In this document: positions 34,291 to 43,228 of the stretch, in pieces
Numbering within the stretch: the stretch's first letter is position 1
Layout: each line of letters begins with the position of its first letter
NCBI RefSeq assembly: GCF_900105735.1
Contig: NZ_LT629793.1
Span: forward strand, 2,418,001-2,482,000
Length of the DNA stretch: 64,000 bases
Source of the DNA: Pseudomonas yamanorum
Lineage (GTDB): Bacteria; Pseudomonadota; Gammaproteobacteria; Pseudomonadales; Pseudomonadaceae
Direction: 5' to 3'
The notes under the pieces: generated by a model
Seen by the model: only the letters and a program-made list of their open reading frames with translations
Database searches by the model: none
What the model was told of the DNA's origin: nothing
Position numbers and translations under genes: made by a program

Positions 34291-35690
34291 AAGCCAGCAG
34301 CCTGTCGATGCGCCTGGGGCTGACGGTGAGCCTGATGGGCGCCGGCCTGGTGGTGTTGCTCGCGACCTTGGCGTACCTGGCCCTGACTCACGAGCTGGAG
34401 AAACTGGCGCGCAAGGGCCTGGAAAGCAAAATGGAACAGATCCAGCACAGCCTCGCCCTCGGCCTGGACACCCGCGACATCCGCGCCCGCCCGCACTCGC
34501 TGATGGACCTGGTGATGGGGCACGATAATTTCTACCTGACCATCGTTGGCACCGCGCCCGATGAAGTGGTGCTGCTCAGTGTCGGCGCCAAGCCACAGGA
34601 ACCGTTGCTGACCGACTTCGCCCCGTCCCAAAACCTCGGTTACCTGAACTGGGATGACACCAATGGTAATCAAGTGCTGAGTGCCTCCAGCCTGATGCGC
34701 CTGGCCAGCGGTGAACGCGTGCGGGTCCTGTTATCGCTGGATCGCCGGGACGATCAGGCGCTGCTCAGTGCGTACCTGCGTTCCACCGTGATCGCCCTGC
34801 CGCTGCTGTTGCTGCTGATCGGCATCGGCGCCTGGTGGGTGGTGCAACGCGGGCTGGCGCCGCTGCAGCAGTTCAGCCGCGTCGCCGCAAAAGTCACCAC
34901 GCAGGACATGACCCACCGCCTGGCTGTGGATAACTTGCCCAAGGAGCTGGGCGAGTTGGCGCAAGGCATCAACTTCATGTTGCAGCGCCTGGACGGCGGC
35001 GTGCAGCAGCTGTCGCAGTTCTCCGATGACCTGGCCCATGAGCTGCGCGCGCCGCTGACCAACTTGATGGGCAAGGCCCAGGTGACGTTGTCCCGGGAGC
35101 GCCCGCCGCAGGAGTACAAAGCGGTGCTGGAATCCAGCACTGAAGAGATGGAGCGCTTGGCGCGGATCGTCTCCGACATGCTGTTCCTGGCACAGGTCAG
35201 CCACCCTGCGGCGCGGGTTTCGTTTGCGCCGGTGTCCCTGGCCGATGAAGCGCGCCGGGTGATGGAGCTGTTTGCCTTGAGTGCCGAAGACAAGCAATTG
35301 ACCCTGAGCCTCGACGGCGATGCGTCCGTGCATGGCGACCGCTTGATGATTCAGCGGGCGATTTCCAATTTGCTGTCCAATGCCATCCGTCATACACCCC
35401 ACGCCTCCGCGGTTTCGGTGCGGGTGGAAACCCACGGGCAGCAAGTGTCGCTGTCGGTGGGCAACCCCGGCCCCGGGATTGAAGCGCAACACCTGCCGAA
35501 CCTGTTCGAACGCTTCTACCGCGTCGACAGCAGCCGCGCTCGCTCCGAAGGGGGGACCGGGCTGGGGCTGGCCATCGTGCGGTCGATCATGACCCTGCAT
35601 CAAGGCCGGGCAGAAGTCAGCAGCGAGCCCGGAGATTTCACTGTGTTTCGGTTGGTGTTTCCCCTTCATGCCAACGCTATCTGTCAATAA
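34287..35690 (+). CDS. czcS: Heavy-metal sensor histidine kinase (CzcS/CopS-like)
   Basis: The protein has 467 residues. The layout is TM1 (about 13-33), a periplasmic sensor (35-168), TM2 (about 170-192), HAMP (about 192-240), HisKA with phospho-His in SDDLAHELRAPLTNL near 247-261, and a HATPase domain. The ATPase boxes are N (NLLSNAIRH near 360), G1 (GNPGPGIE near 391) and G2 (GGTGLGLAIV near 424). This is the heavy-metal sensor kinase subfamily. Its start overlaps the regulator stop (ATGA). The gene ends at a REP palindrome that separates it from convergent czcA. Confidence 0.91.
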   Translation: MKASSLSMRLGLTVSLMGAGLVVLLATLAYLALTHELEKLARKGLESKMEQIQHSLALGLDTRDIRARPHSLMDLVMGHDNFYLTIVGTAPDEVVLLSVGAKPQEPLLTDFAPSQNLGYLNWDDTNGNQVLSASSLMRLASGERVRVLLSLDRRDDQALLSAYLRSTVIALPLLLLLIGIGAWWVVQRGLAPLQQFSRVAAKVTTQDMTHRLAVDNLPKELGELAQGINFMLQRLDGGVQQLSQFSDDLAHELRAPLTNLMGKAQVTLSRERPPQEYKAVLESSTEEMERLARIVSDMLFLAQVSHPAARVSFAPVSLADEARRVMELFALSAEDKQLTLSLDGDASVHGDRLMIQRAISNLLSNAIRHTPHASAVSVRVETHGQQVSLSVGNPGPGIEAQHLPNLFERFYRVDSSRARSEGGTGLGLAIVRSIMTLHQGRAEVSSEPGDFTVFRLVFPLHANAICQ

Positions 35691-35695
35691 ACCAT

Positions 35696-35725
35696 TGTGG
35701 CGAGGGAGCTTGCTCCCTCGCCACA
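35696..35725. repeat. Perfect REP palindrome between two stop codons
   Basis: TGTGGCGAGGGAGC and its exact complement flank a TT, giving a 14-bp stem. It lies in the 37-bp gap between the stops of the sensor kinase and convergent czcA, and so may stop both transcripts. It is the intact single form of the family seen decayed at 28938. Confidence 0.9.
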
Positions 35726-35727
35726 GG

Positions 35728-38700
35728 TTATTGGTCAGGCATCAGGCGGTCTTCCTGCTCTTCACGCCGATGCGCCCAGTGATACAGCGCCGGCAATACC
35801 AGCAGGGTAAGCAGCGTCGACGAAATGATCCCGCCTATCACCACCGTCGCCAACGGGCGCTGCACTTCAGCGCCGGTGCCGGTGGCGAGGGCCATGGGAA
35901 TAAACCCGAGGGAGGCCACCAGGGCCGTCATCAATACCGGGCGCAAACGCGTCAGGGCGCCTTCGTTGATCGCCGCCGACAGTGAACGCCCCTCCTCCCG
36001 CAGGCTACGGATGAACGCGATCATCACCAGCCCGTTAAGCACCGCCACCCCCGACAGCGCGATAAAGCCCACGCCCGCCGAGATCGACAGCGGAATATCC
36101 CGCAGCCACAGCGCCATGATTCCGCCGGTCAATGCGAAGGGAATCCCGGTGAACACCAGCAGCCCGTCCTTGAGGTTGTTGAACATCATGAACAACAGCC
36201 CGAACACCAGCAGCAACGCCACCGGCACCACGATGCGCAGGCGCTCGGAGGCTTCCTTCAACTGCTCGAACTGGCCGCCCCAACTGGTCCAGTAGCCCGC
36301 AGGAATTTTCACCTGGGTGCCGATAGCCGTCCCGGCTTCTTCAACAAACGAACCGATATCCCGCCCACGCACGTTGGCGCTGACGATCACCAGGCGCTTG
36401 CCGTTTTCGCGGCTGATCTGGTTGGGGCCGAGCACCAGGTCCAGGCTGGCGACTTCCGACAGCGCGATAAACCCCAACTGCCCTGCCGCGCTATTCGCCA
36501 GCGCCGGAATCGGGATCAGCAACCGCGACAGGCCTTCGATATCGGTACGCAGGGCGTCGGACAAACGCACGACCATGTCGAAACGCCGGTCGCCTTCGTA
36601 CATCGTCCCGGCCTGGCGCCCACCCACGGCGACGGCAATCGTGTCTTGCACATCGCCCACGTTCAGGCCAAAGCGCGCGGCCTTGTCGCGGTCGATATTG
36701 ATGGTCAGCACCGGCAAGCCGGAGGTCTGTTCCACCTTCACTTCCGAGGCGCCCTTGAGGGTTTGCAAGGTCTCGGCGATTTCCCCGGCGGTCTTGTTGA
36801 GCACCGCCATATCATCACCGAACACCTTCACCGCCACGTCGCTGCGCACCCCGGAAATCAGCTCGTTGAAGCGCAGCTGGATCGGTTGCGACAGTTCATA
36901 CACGCTGCCCGGCACAATCGCACTGGCGCGCTGGATGTCGGCGATGATCGCCTCGCGGGATTTCTTCGGGTCGGGCCACTGGTCCTTGGGCTTGAGCATC
37001 ACGTAGCTGTCGGAGATGTTCGGCGGCATCGGGTCGGAGGCGATTTCCGCGGTGCCGGTGCGGGCGAATACCCGCTCGATTTCCGGCACCTCGGCCATCA
37101 AGGTTTTTTCCAGTTGCTGCTGCATGTGCACCGACTGCGTGAGGCTGGTGCCCGGAACACGCATGGCCTGCAGGGCAAAGTCGCCCTCGCTCAGGCTGGG
37201 GATAAATTCGCTGCCCATGCGACTGGCCACCGCCCCCGACACCACGATGGTCAGCACCGCCAGGCCGAACACCAACGGGCGGCGCGCCATCACCCAATCC
37301 AGCACCGGCGCGTAGACGCGACGTGCGGTGCGCATCACCAGGTTTTCTTCTTCCTTGACCTTACCGGTGACGAACAGCGCAATCGCTGCCGGTACGAAGG
37401 TCACGGACAGAATCATCGCCCCCAGCAGCGCGATCACCACGGTGAACGCCATCGGGTGGAACATCTTCCCGGCCACCCCGGTGAGGGCGAAGATCGGCAG
37501 GTACACCACCATGATGATCAGTTGCCCGAAGATCAGCGCGCGCCGCGCTTCCTTGGCCGCCGCGAACACTTCATGCAGGCGCTCGCTGCGGGTCAACAAT
37601 CGCCCGTAGCGCTGCTGGGCATGGGCCAGGCGGCGGATGGCGTTCTCGACGATCACCACCGCACCATCGACGATAATCCCGAAATCCAACGCGCCGAGGC
37701 TCATCAGGTTGGCGCTGACCTTGTTGGTAAACATCCCGGTAAAGGTGAACAACATCGCAAGCGGAATCACCATCGCGGTGATCAGTGCGGCGCGGATATT
37801 ACCCAGGAACAGGAACAGCACCGCCACCACCAGCAGTGCCCCTTCGAAGAGGTTTTTCTTCACGGTGCTGATGGCTTTTTCCACCAGGTTGGTACGGTCG
37901 TAGACGGTGACGGCGACCACACCTTCAGGCAGCGAACGGTTGATCTCTTCGAGTTTTTTCGCGACGGCCTGGGACACGGTGCGACTGTTTTCACCGATCA
38001 GCATGAACACGGTGCCCAGCACCACTTCGCGGCCATTTTCCGTGGCGGCACCGGTACGCAGCTCGCGGCCAATGTCGACCTGAGCGACGTTGCGCACCCG
38101 AATCGGCGTACCGTCGGAGGTGGTGATCACGATGTTGGCGATGTCGTCGATGGACGCGACTTGCCCCGGCGCACGGATCAGCAATTGCTCGCCGCTACGC
38201 TCGATGTACCCGGCGCCGACGTTGGCATTGTTGCGCTCCAGCGCCGTGACCAGGTCGCCCAAGGTCAGGTTGTAAGCCGCCAGGCGCTTGGGGTCCGGGG
38301 CGATCTGGTATTCCTTGGCAAAGCCGCCGATGGTATTGATCTCGGCCACGCCCGGCACGTTGCGCAGTTGCGGCTTGATGATCCAGTCCTGGATCACCCG
38401 CAGGTCGGTCGGCGTGTAGGCGGAGCCGTCCTCCTTGCGCGCGCCGTCTTTCGCCTCCACGGTCCACAGGAAAATTTCCCCGAGCCCGGTGGAAACCGGC
38501 CCCATCATGGTTTCGATGTCATCGGGCAATTGCTCGCGCGCCACCTGCAAGCGTTCGTTGACCAATTGGCGGGCGAAGAACAGATCAGTGCCATCCTTGA
38601 AAATCACCGTGACCTGGGACAAGCCCGAGCGCGACAGCGAGCGTGTCTGCTGCAAGCCCGGCAGCCCGGCCATGGCGGTCTCGATGGGAAAGGTGATGCG

Positions 38701-38889
38701 CTGTTCGGTTTCCAGCGGCGAAAACCCCGCTGCCGCCGAGTTGATCTGCACCTGGACGTTGGTGATATCCGGCACTGCGTCGATGGGCAATTTCTGATAA
38801 CTGGCGATGCCGACACCGGCCATCAACAGCACCGCCAGCAGCACGATGATGCGCTGCTCGATGGCAAATTGGATAAGGCGCTCAAACAT
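35728..38889 (-). CDS. czcA: RND heavy-metal efflux pump CzcA
   Basis: The protein has 1053 residues, with twelve transmembrane helices and two large periplasmic loops. The signature DFGIIVDGAVVIVEN in TM4 (about 400-414) is that of HME1 pumps exporting Co, Zn and Cd, as opposed to Cu/Ag pumps. The N-terminus FAIEQRIIVLLAVLLMAGVG is typical. It is driven by the proton gradient and forms a trans-envelope complex with CzcB and CzcC. It is the last gene of the czcCBA operon, 18 bp after czcB. No disruption is seen. Confidence 0.95.
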   Translation of the reverse strand: MFERLIQFAIEQRIIVLLAVLLMAGVGIASYQKLPIDAVPDITNVQVQINSAAAGFSPLETEQRITFPIETAMAGLPGLQQTRSLSRSGLSQVTVIFKDGTDLFFARQLVNERLQVAREQLPDDIETMMGPVSTGLGEIFLWTVEAKDGARKEDGSAYTPTDLRVIQDWIIKPQLRNVPGVAEINTIGGFAKEYQIAPDPKRLAAYNLTLGDLVTALERNNANVGAGYIERSGEQLLIRAPGQVASIDDIANIVITTSDGTPIRVRNVAQVDIGRELRTGAATENGREVVLGTVFMLIGENSRTVSQAVAKKLEEINRSLPEGVVAVTVYDRTNLVEKAISTVKKNLFEGALLVVAVLFLFLGNIRAALITAMVIPLAMLFTFTGMFTNKVSANLMSLGALDFGIIVDGAVVIVENAIRRLAHAQQRYGRLLTRSERLHEVFAAAKEARRALIFGQLIIMVVYLPIFALTGVAGKMFHPMAFTVVIALLGAMILSVTFVPAAIALFVTGKVKEEENLVMRTARRVYAPVLDWVMARRPLVFGLAVLTIVVSGAVASRMGSEFIPSLSEGDFALQAMRVPGTSLTQSVHMQQQLEKTLMAEVPEIERVFARTGTAEIASDPMPPNISDSYVMLKPKDQWPDPKKSREAIIADIQRASAIVPGSVYELSQPIQLRFNELISGVRSDVAVKVFGDDMAVLNKTAGEIAETLQTLKGASEVKVEQTSGLPVLTINIDRDKAARFGLNVGDVQDTIAVAVGGRQAGTMYEGDRRFDMVVRLSDALRTDIEGLSRLLIPIPALANSAAGQLGFIALSEVASLDLVLGPNQISRENGKRLVIVSANVRGRDIGSFVEEAGTAIGTQVKIPAGYWTSWGGQFEQLKEASERLRIVVPVALLLVFGLLFMMFNNLKDGLLVFTGIPFALTGGIMALWLRDIPLSISAGVGFIALSGVAVLNGLVMIAFIRSLREEGRSLSAAINEGALTRLRPVLMTALVASLGFIPMALATGTGAEVQRPLATVVIGGIISSTLLTLLVLPALYHWAHRREEQEDRLMPDQ

Positions 38890-38907
38890 GGGAAATCACT
38901 CGCAGGG

Positions 38908-40026
38908 TCAATGGGCGTGCTCGGCCGAGGCCTTGCCCAACTCGGACTTGAGGATGAAGCTGCCGACGGTGGCCACCTGCGCGCCGGCGTCGAGGCCCTG
39001 GCGGACTTCGACGAAACCGTTTTCGCTGACGCCCAGTTCGATATGCCGGGTCATGAAGCCGTCGCCGGTGCGCACGAACACCGAGGGCTTGTCTTCGACG
39101 GTCTGGATCGCTTCCTGGGGGACCGTGATTTTGGCCTGGTAAGTGTCGGTGGCAACTTGCACGGAGACGAACAGCCCTGGACGCCACGAGGCATCGGGGT
39201 TCGGCACCGTGACGCGCACGGTGGCCGTGCGGGTTTGCTCCCCCAGCAAGTTGCCGACATAGGCCACGGTACCCAGCACTTCGGTGCCCATTTCCGAGGA
39301 GGTGACCTTCACCGGTTTGCCGACTCGGACCTTGTTCAAATCCTTGGGGAACACGCCGAAGGTGACCCACACCTGGGACAGGTCCGAGAGGGTGAAGGCG
39401 TTGCTGGTCTCGCTCACCACTTCACCGACACCCAGGTGTTTTTCCACCACTACGCCGTCAAATGGCGCACGCAATTCGTAGCGATTGCCGCCGACCAATA
39501 CGGCGCTGCCGCTCAGGGCGTTCATCTTTTGCCGGGCATTGTTCAGAGCGATTTCGGCCTCTTGCAGCGCCTGGCGCGCCAGCAGGTAATCCTGTTCGGC
39601 GGAGATCTTGTCCTGCCATAACTGGCGCTCGCGCTGGAAGGTGGTGCGGGCCAGCACAACCCGGCGTTCGCTGGCCGCCAGTTCACTGCGCTGATCGGAA
39701 ATCTGCTGGCTGGCGATCACCGCCAACAGCTCGCCCTTCTTTACCGATTGGCCGAGGTTGACCTTCACCGACTCCACTACGCCAGCGGCACGCGGGACGA
39801 TGTGGGAGGTGCGGTCCTCGTCGAAACGCACCTCGCCTGGCAGTGAAAGCACGGTGCTGATCTGCCGGGATTGCGCCGGAGCGAGTTGAATGCCGGCGGC
39901 CTGGACCTGCTGTTCGGTCAGCTCGAGCTTGCCTTCTTCTTCCGCCTCAGCCGCCATGCTGGTGGCCGGCCACGCCAGCATCAGCCCCAGCGCGATGGCC
40001 AGCGCCTTACTTTGTGTGTTGTTCAT
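38908..40026 (-). CDS. czcB: Membrane-fusion protein CzcB of the heavy-metal efflux pump
   Basis: The protein has 372 residues from MNNTQSKALAIALG, with GGAG 6 nt before the ATG. A signal peptide (about 1-26) is followed by an acidic segment (AEAEEEGKLEL), a lipoyl/hairpin region (about 75-175) with long helices, a beta-barrel (about 195-280) and a membrane-proximal domain. It links CzcA to CzcC in the periplasm. The histidine-rich N-terminal metal-binding tail found in some CzcB proteins is absent. The final residues (ASAEHAH) contain two His. Confidence 0.92.
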   Translation of the reverse strand: MNNTQSKALAIALGLMLAWPATSMAAEAEEEGKLELTEQQVQAAGIQLAPAQSRQISTVLSLPGEVRFDEDRTSHIVPRAAGVVESVKVNLGQSVKKGELLAVIASQQISDQRSELAASERRVVLARTTFQRERQLWQDKISAEQDYLLARQALQEAEIALNNARQKMNALSGSAVLVGGNRYELRAPFDGVVVEKHLGVGEVVSETSNAFTLSDLSQVWVTFGVFPKDLNKVRVGKPVKVTSSEMGTEVLGTVAYVGNLLGEQTRTATVRVTVPNPDASWRPGLFVSVQVATDTYQAKITVPQEAIQTVEDKPSVFVRTGDGFMTRHIELGVSENGFVEVRQGLDAGAQVATVGSFILKSELGKASAEHAH

Positions 40027-40043
40027 GGAACGCTCCTGGAAAT

Positions 40044-41267
40044 TCAAAACCGGGCGAGGTCGCCGTAAATCCGTTCGATACGCACCCAGGCTTCAGTGGC
40101 CTGGGCGGTCGCCGCGAGGTATTGGGTGCGGGCCGCAATCAAGGTGCGCTGGGCGTCGAGCACTTCGAGGAAGTTGAACTTGCCCATCTCGAAGCCACGG
40201 GTGGCGCTGTCCACCGCGCTTTGGGCGGCGGGCAGGATCTGTTGGTTGAACGAACGCACTTCGGTATTCGCGGTTTGCCAAAGGTCCAGGGCCTGGCGGG
40301 TTTCGGTGCGCAGGCGCAGTTCGGCGGCGTTGCGCAGGTCGCGGGCCTGGTCGGCACGGCGACTGGCAGCGAGCACGTTGCCCTGGTTGCGGTTGAACAG
40401 CGGGATTGGCATCGACACGCCCACCACGTTGACCCGCTCGCGCACGCTGGCGTCGTACTGGCTGCCGATGGACACGTCGAGATCGGGAATGCGCTGGGCC
40501 TTTTCCAGGCCAAGGGCTGCCTCGCCCTGGACGATTTGCAGCTCGGCCAGGCGCAGTTCGACGGTTTGCTCCAGGCGCCCGAGCAACTGCGCGGTCGGCG
40601 GTAAAGCAGGTGCCGCTTGGGCTTGGGGGGCGACCGCCTGGAAGTCGGTACTGGCCGCGCCGGTACTGGCGGCGAGGCGGCGATAGGCGTCGGTCAGGCC
40701 CATCTGCGCGCGGTTGAATTCGAGGCGAATTTCCGAGAGTTGCACCTGGGCGCGGGTGGCTTCCACCGGGGACGATTTGCCGGCAGTGACGCGACCGTTG
40801 GCAACCACCAGGCCGCGCTCGGCCAATGCCAATGAGCGCTGGGCCAAGTCGAGGCGTTCCTGGGCCCGAAGCGCGCCGTAGTAACCGTCGATAACATCCG
40901 CCCGCAGCCCGTTGCGGCGCTGCTCCAGGGTCAGTGCCGCGGCTTCCTGGGCGCGGGTGGCGACATCAATCCGGGCGCCGCGCTTGCCACCCAGTTCCAG
41001 GGTCTGGCTCAGTTTGACGGTGGTGGTGCGCGAGTTGCGGCGGGTGTCTTCGGCATCCCAGGAGGCGACCGGATTCGGGATCAAACCGGCCTGTTGGCGA
41101 CCGCCCTGGGCGATGTCGATTTCCCACTGTGCAGCGGCCATATCCGGGTTGTTGGCGAAGGCGGTTTGCAGGGCCGATTCGAGGGTCAGGGTTTGCGCAT
41201 TGACGCCCTGAACCGTTATCAGCAATAGAACGGCGGGCCCAATGAACGTGCTTATAAAAGTTGGCAT
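40044..41267 (-). CDS. czcC: Outer-membrane factor CzcC of the heavy-metal efflux pump
   Basis: The protein has 407 residues with a signal peptide (about 1-24, VNA/Q) and two OEP repeats (about 28-210 and 230-400) made of long helices, as in TolC-family proteins. PNPVASWDAED near 61-71 and ELGGKRGARIDVA near 90-102 are typical of CzcC. It provides the outer-membrane channel for CzcBA. It is the first gene of the operon and diverges from the second CzcR-like regulator across 160 bp. Confidence 0.93.
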   Translation of the reverse strand: MPTFISTFIGPAVLLLITVQGVNAQTLTLESALQTAFANNPDMAAAQWEIDIAQGGRQQAGLIPNPVASWDAEDTRRNSRTTTVKLSQTLELGGKRGARIDVATRAQEAAALTLEQRRNGLRADVIDGYYGALRAQERLDLAQRSLALAERGLVVANGRVTAGKSSPVEATRAQVQLSEIRLEFNRAQMGLTDAYRRLAASTGAASTDFQAVAPQAQAAPALPPTAQLLGRLEQTVELRLAELQIVQGEAALGLEKAQRIPDLDVSIGSQYDASVRERVNVVGVSMPIPLFNRNQGNVLAASRRADQARDLRNAAELRLRTETRQALDLWQTANTEVRSFNQQILPAAQSAVDSATRGFEMGKFNFLEVLDAQRTLIAARTQYLAATAQATEAWVRIERIYGDLARF

Positions 41268-41342
41268 AACCAGAGTTCCATGCCCATGAATTAACAGGTG
41301 GGCAATGTAACTTTCAGTACTTATCAGAGGAGTGGCCAGAAC

Positions 41343-41357
41343 ATTACAAATCCGTTA
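41343..41357. promoter_or_regulatory. Candidate CzcR-type direct-repeat site between czcC and the second regulator
   Basis: ATTACAAATCCGTTA matches the segment 31563-31577 upstream of the OprD porin at 13 of 15 bases. TTA half-sites are 11 bp apart, as for OmpR-family regulators. It is placed so it could act on both czcCBA and the divergent regulator. Confidence 0.5.
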
Positions 41358-41427
41358 GCAACGGCTCTACCACGGGCTTTTGCTTTAAGCTCCCGGCAAC
41401 TTTCCACTGCCCAGCGGGATCCCCGAC

Positions 41428-42102
41428 ATGCGTATTCTGGTCATCGAAGACGAACCTAAAACCGCCGATTATTTACATCAGGGATTGAGCGAAAGTGGCT
41501 ATATCGTCGACTGTGCCGCCACCGGTGCCGACGGCCTGCATTTGTCTCGCCAGCATGCCTATGACCTGGTGATGCTCGACGTCAATTTGCCGTTGATGGA
41601 TGGCTGGGATGTGTTGCAACGCATCCGCCAGAACAGCAGCACGCGGATCATGATGCTGACCGCCCAGGGCCGCCTCGCCGACCGGATCAAGGGCCTGGAC
41701 TTGGGCGCCGATGATTACCTGGTCAAGCCGTTTGAATTCCCCGAATTGCTCGCGCGCGTGCGGACCTTGATGCGCCGCAGCGTGCACTCGCCGGTGCCGG
41801 ATGTGTTGCGGGTGGCCGACCTGGAACTGGACCAGGGCCGCCATCGGGCGTTTCGCGGCTTGCAGCGCATCGACCTGACCACCAAGGAGTTCGCCCTGCT
41901 GCATTTGCTGATGCGTCAGAGCGGCGTGGTGCTGTCCCGCACGCAGATCATCTCGTTCGTATGGGACATGAACTTTGATTGCGACACCAATGTGGTGGAA
42001 GTGTCGATCCGCCGTCTGCGGGCGAAGATCGATGACCCGTTCGAGCGCAAGTTGATCCATACCTTGCGCGGCGTGGGTTATGTGCTGGAAGACCGTGAAT
42101 GA
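41428..42102 (+). CDS. Second heavy-metal response regulator (CzcR-like), no sensor partner adjacent
   Basis: The protein has 224 residues, OmpR/PhoB family, the same length as the regulator at 33616 and very similar throughout. EDE (8-10), Asp51 in [23 protein letters not shown] and [18 protein letters not shown] are all kept. A sensor kinase gene normally follows, but here the next gene is czcD on the other strand, 4 bp away. The kinase at 34287 may serve both, or this one may act with a distant sensor. It diverges from czcCBA. Confidence 0.9.
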   Translation: MRILVIEDEPKTADYLHQGLSESGYIVDCAATGADGLHLSRQHAYDLVMLDVNLPLMDGWDVLQRIRQNSSTRIMMLTAQGRLADRIKGLDLGADDYLVKPFEFPELLARVRTLMRRSVHSPVPDVLRVADLELDQGRHRAFRGLQRIDLTTKEFALLHLLMRQSGVVLSRTQIISFVWDMNFDCDTNVVEVSIRRLRAKIDDPFERKLIHTLRGVGYVLEDRE

Positions 42103-42105
42103 CGG

Positions 42106-43011
42106 TCAGGCGTGCACCTCGTCGTGCTCGTCATGCTGAAAACCTTCGCCTTCGATCTGGATCGTGGCGTGGGAAATATCGAATTGTTCATGCAGTAACT
42201 CCGTCACCTGGCTGAGGATCTGTTGCTCGGTGCCTTGCGCCGAATCCGCCACCAAGTGAGTGCTCAGCACATTTTTGCCGCTGGTGAGGGCCCAGATGTG
42301 CAGGTCGTGCACATCCTTGACCCCGGGAACGCCGCGAATTGCCTGTTCCACCTTGTCGATGTCGATGCCGTCCGGCACGCCTTGCAGCAGCACGTTCATG
42401 CTTTCCTTGAGCAGCGTCCAGGTGCGTGGCAGCACCCAGAAGCCAATCGCCGCCGCCACCACCGAATCCACCCAGCCCCAGCCCGTGTACATGATCACCA
42501 GCGCCGCAATGATCACGCCCACAGAGCCGAGCATGTCGCTCCAGACCTCCAGGTAAGCGCCCTTCACATTCAGGCTTTCGCCGCTGGCCGCACTCAGTAA
42601 TCGCATGGAAATCAGGTTGACGATCAGCCCCAGCACCGCGATCACCAGCATGCCGGTGGACTGGATCTCGGCCGGCGCCTGCAAGCGTTGATACGCCTCG
42701 TAAAGGATGTAGAACGCCACACCGAACAGCAGCAACGCATTAAACGCGGCAGCCAGAATCTCGAACCGCGCATAGCCGAACGTGCGCTTGCGGTCGGCGG
42801 CGCGCTTGGCCACCTGGATCGCTACCAGGGAAATCCCTAGCGCCAAGGCGTCGGTCATCATGTGCGCGGCGTCGGACAACAGCGCCAGGCTGCCGGTGAT
42901 AAAGGCGCCGATCACCTCGGCAATCATAAAGCTGCCGGTGAGTGCCAATGCGATCCATAACAGCCGTTCATGGCCGGCGCGTACTTGGGCGTGGCTGTGT
43001 CCTGCACTCAT
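42106..43011 (-). CDS. czcD: Cation diffusion facilitator, CzcD type
   Basis: The protein has 301 residues with six transmembrane segments. The metal site is visible in TM2 as LLSDAAHMMTDALALG (His/Asp near 45-50) and in TM5 as YLEVWSDMLGSVG. The C-terminal cytoplasmic domain (about 208-301) includes VKDVHDLHIWALTSG and ends in HDEHDEVHA, a small His/Asp/Glu-rich tail. It exports Zn, Cd or Co from the cytoplasm to the periplasm, feeding CzcCBA. It converges with the orphan regulator, with only 3 bp between them. Confidence 0.92.
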   Translation of the reverse strand: MSAGHSHAQVRAGHERLLWIALALTGSFMIAEVIGAFITGSLALLSDAAHMMTDALALGISLVAIQVAKRAADRKRTFGYARFEILAAAFNALLLFGVAFYILYEAYQRLQAPAEIQSTGMLVIAVLGLIVNLISMRLLSAASGESLNVKGAYLEVWSDMLGSVGVIIAALVIMYTGWGWVDSVVAAAIGFWVLPRTWTLLKESMNVLLQGVPDGIDIDKVEQAIRGVPGVKDVHDLHIWALTSGKNVLSTHLVADSAQGTEQQILSQVTELLHEQFDISHATIQIEGEGFQHDEHDEVHA

Positions 43012-43228
43012 GAAATGTCCTCGTGGGTCGTGGTCCGGTTGATCATAGAGCTATAGGTCAAAACCACCGGCATGGGTTGCGAAATTGTCATCCTGCCGTC
43101 AGTTGGGCGTTACGCCATGCGCACCAAAATTGAACATGAACGCTCTGGAACCGTTGTATCAGGTATGCTTTTCGAGCAGGAAACAAAAAGAAACATATTA
43201 GCCAACCTGTTCGATAAGGAGTCCCGTT

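Noticed and set aside
36646..39621. A 991-codon open frame opposite czcA and czcB
   Set aside because: It is a high-GC shadow of the czc genes: no ribosome-binding site, odd composition rich in His, Gln and Arg, and it crosses two real genes.
42100..42160. Remnant of a sensor kinase gene after the second CzcR-like gene
   Set aside because: An ATGA overlap exists, but the frame ends within a few tens of codons and does not resemble a kinase; the DNA encodes czcD on the other strand.
43130..43228. GntR operator before the gluconate-type permease
   Set aside because: No ATGTTA...TAACAT-like dyad was found; only AT-rich DNA and a good ribosome-binding site before the TTG start.
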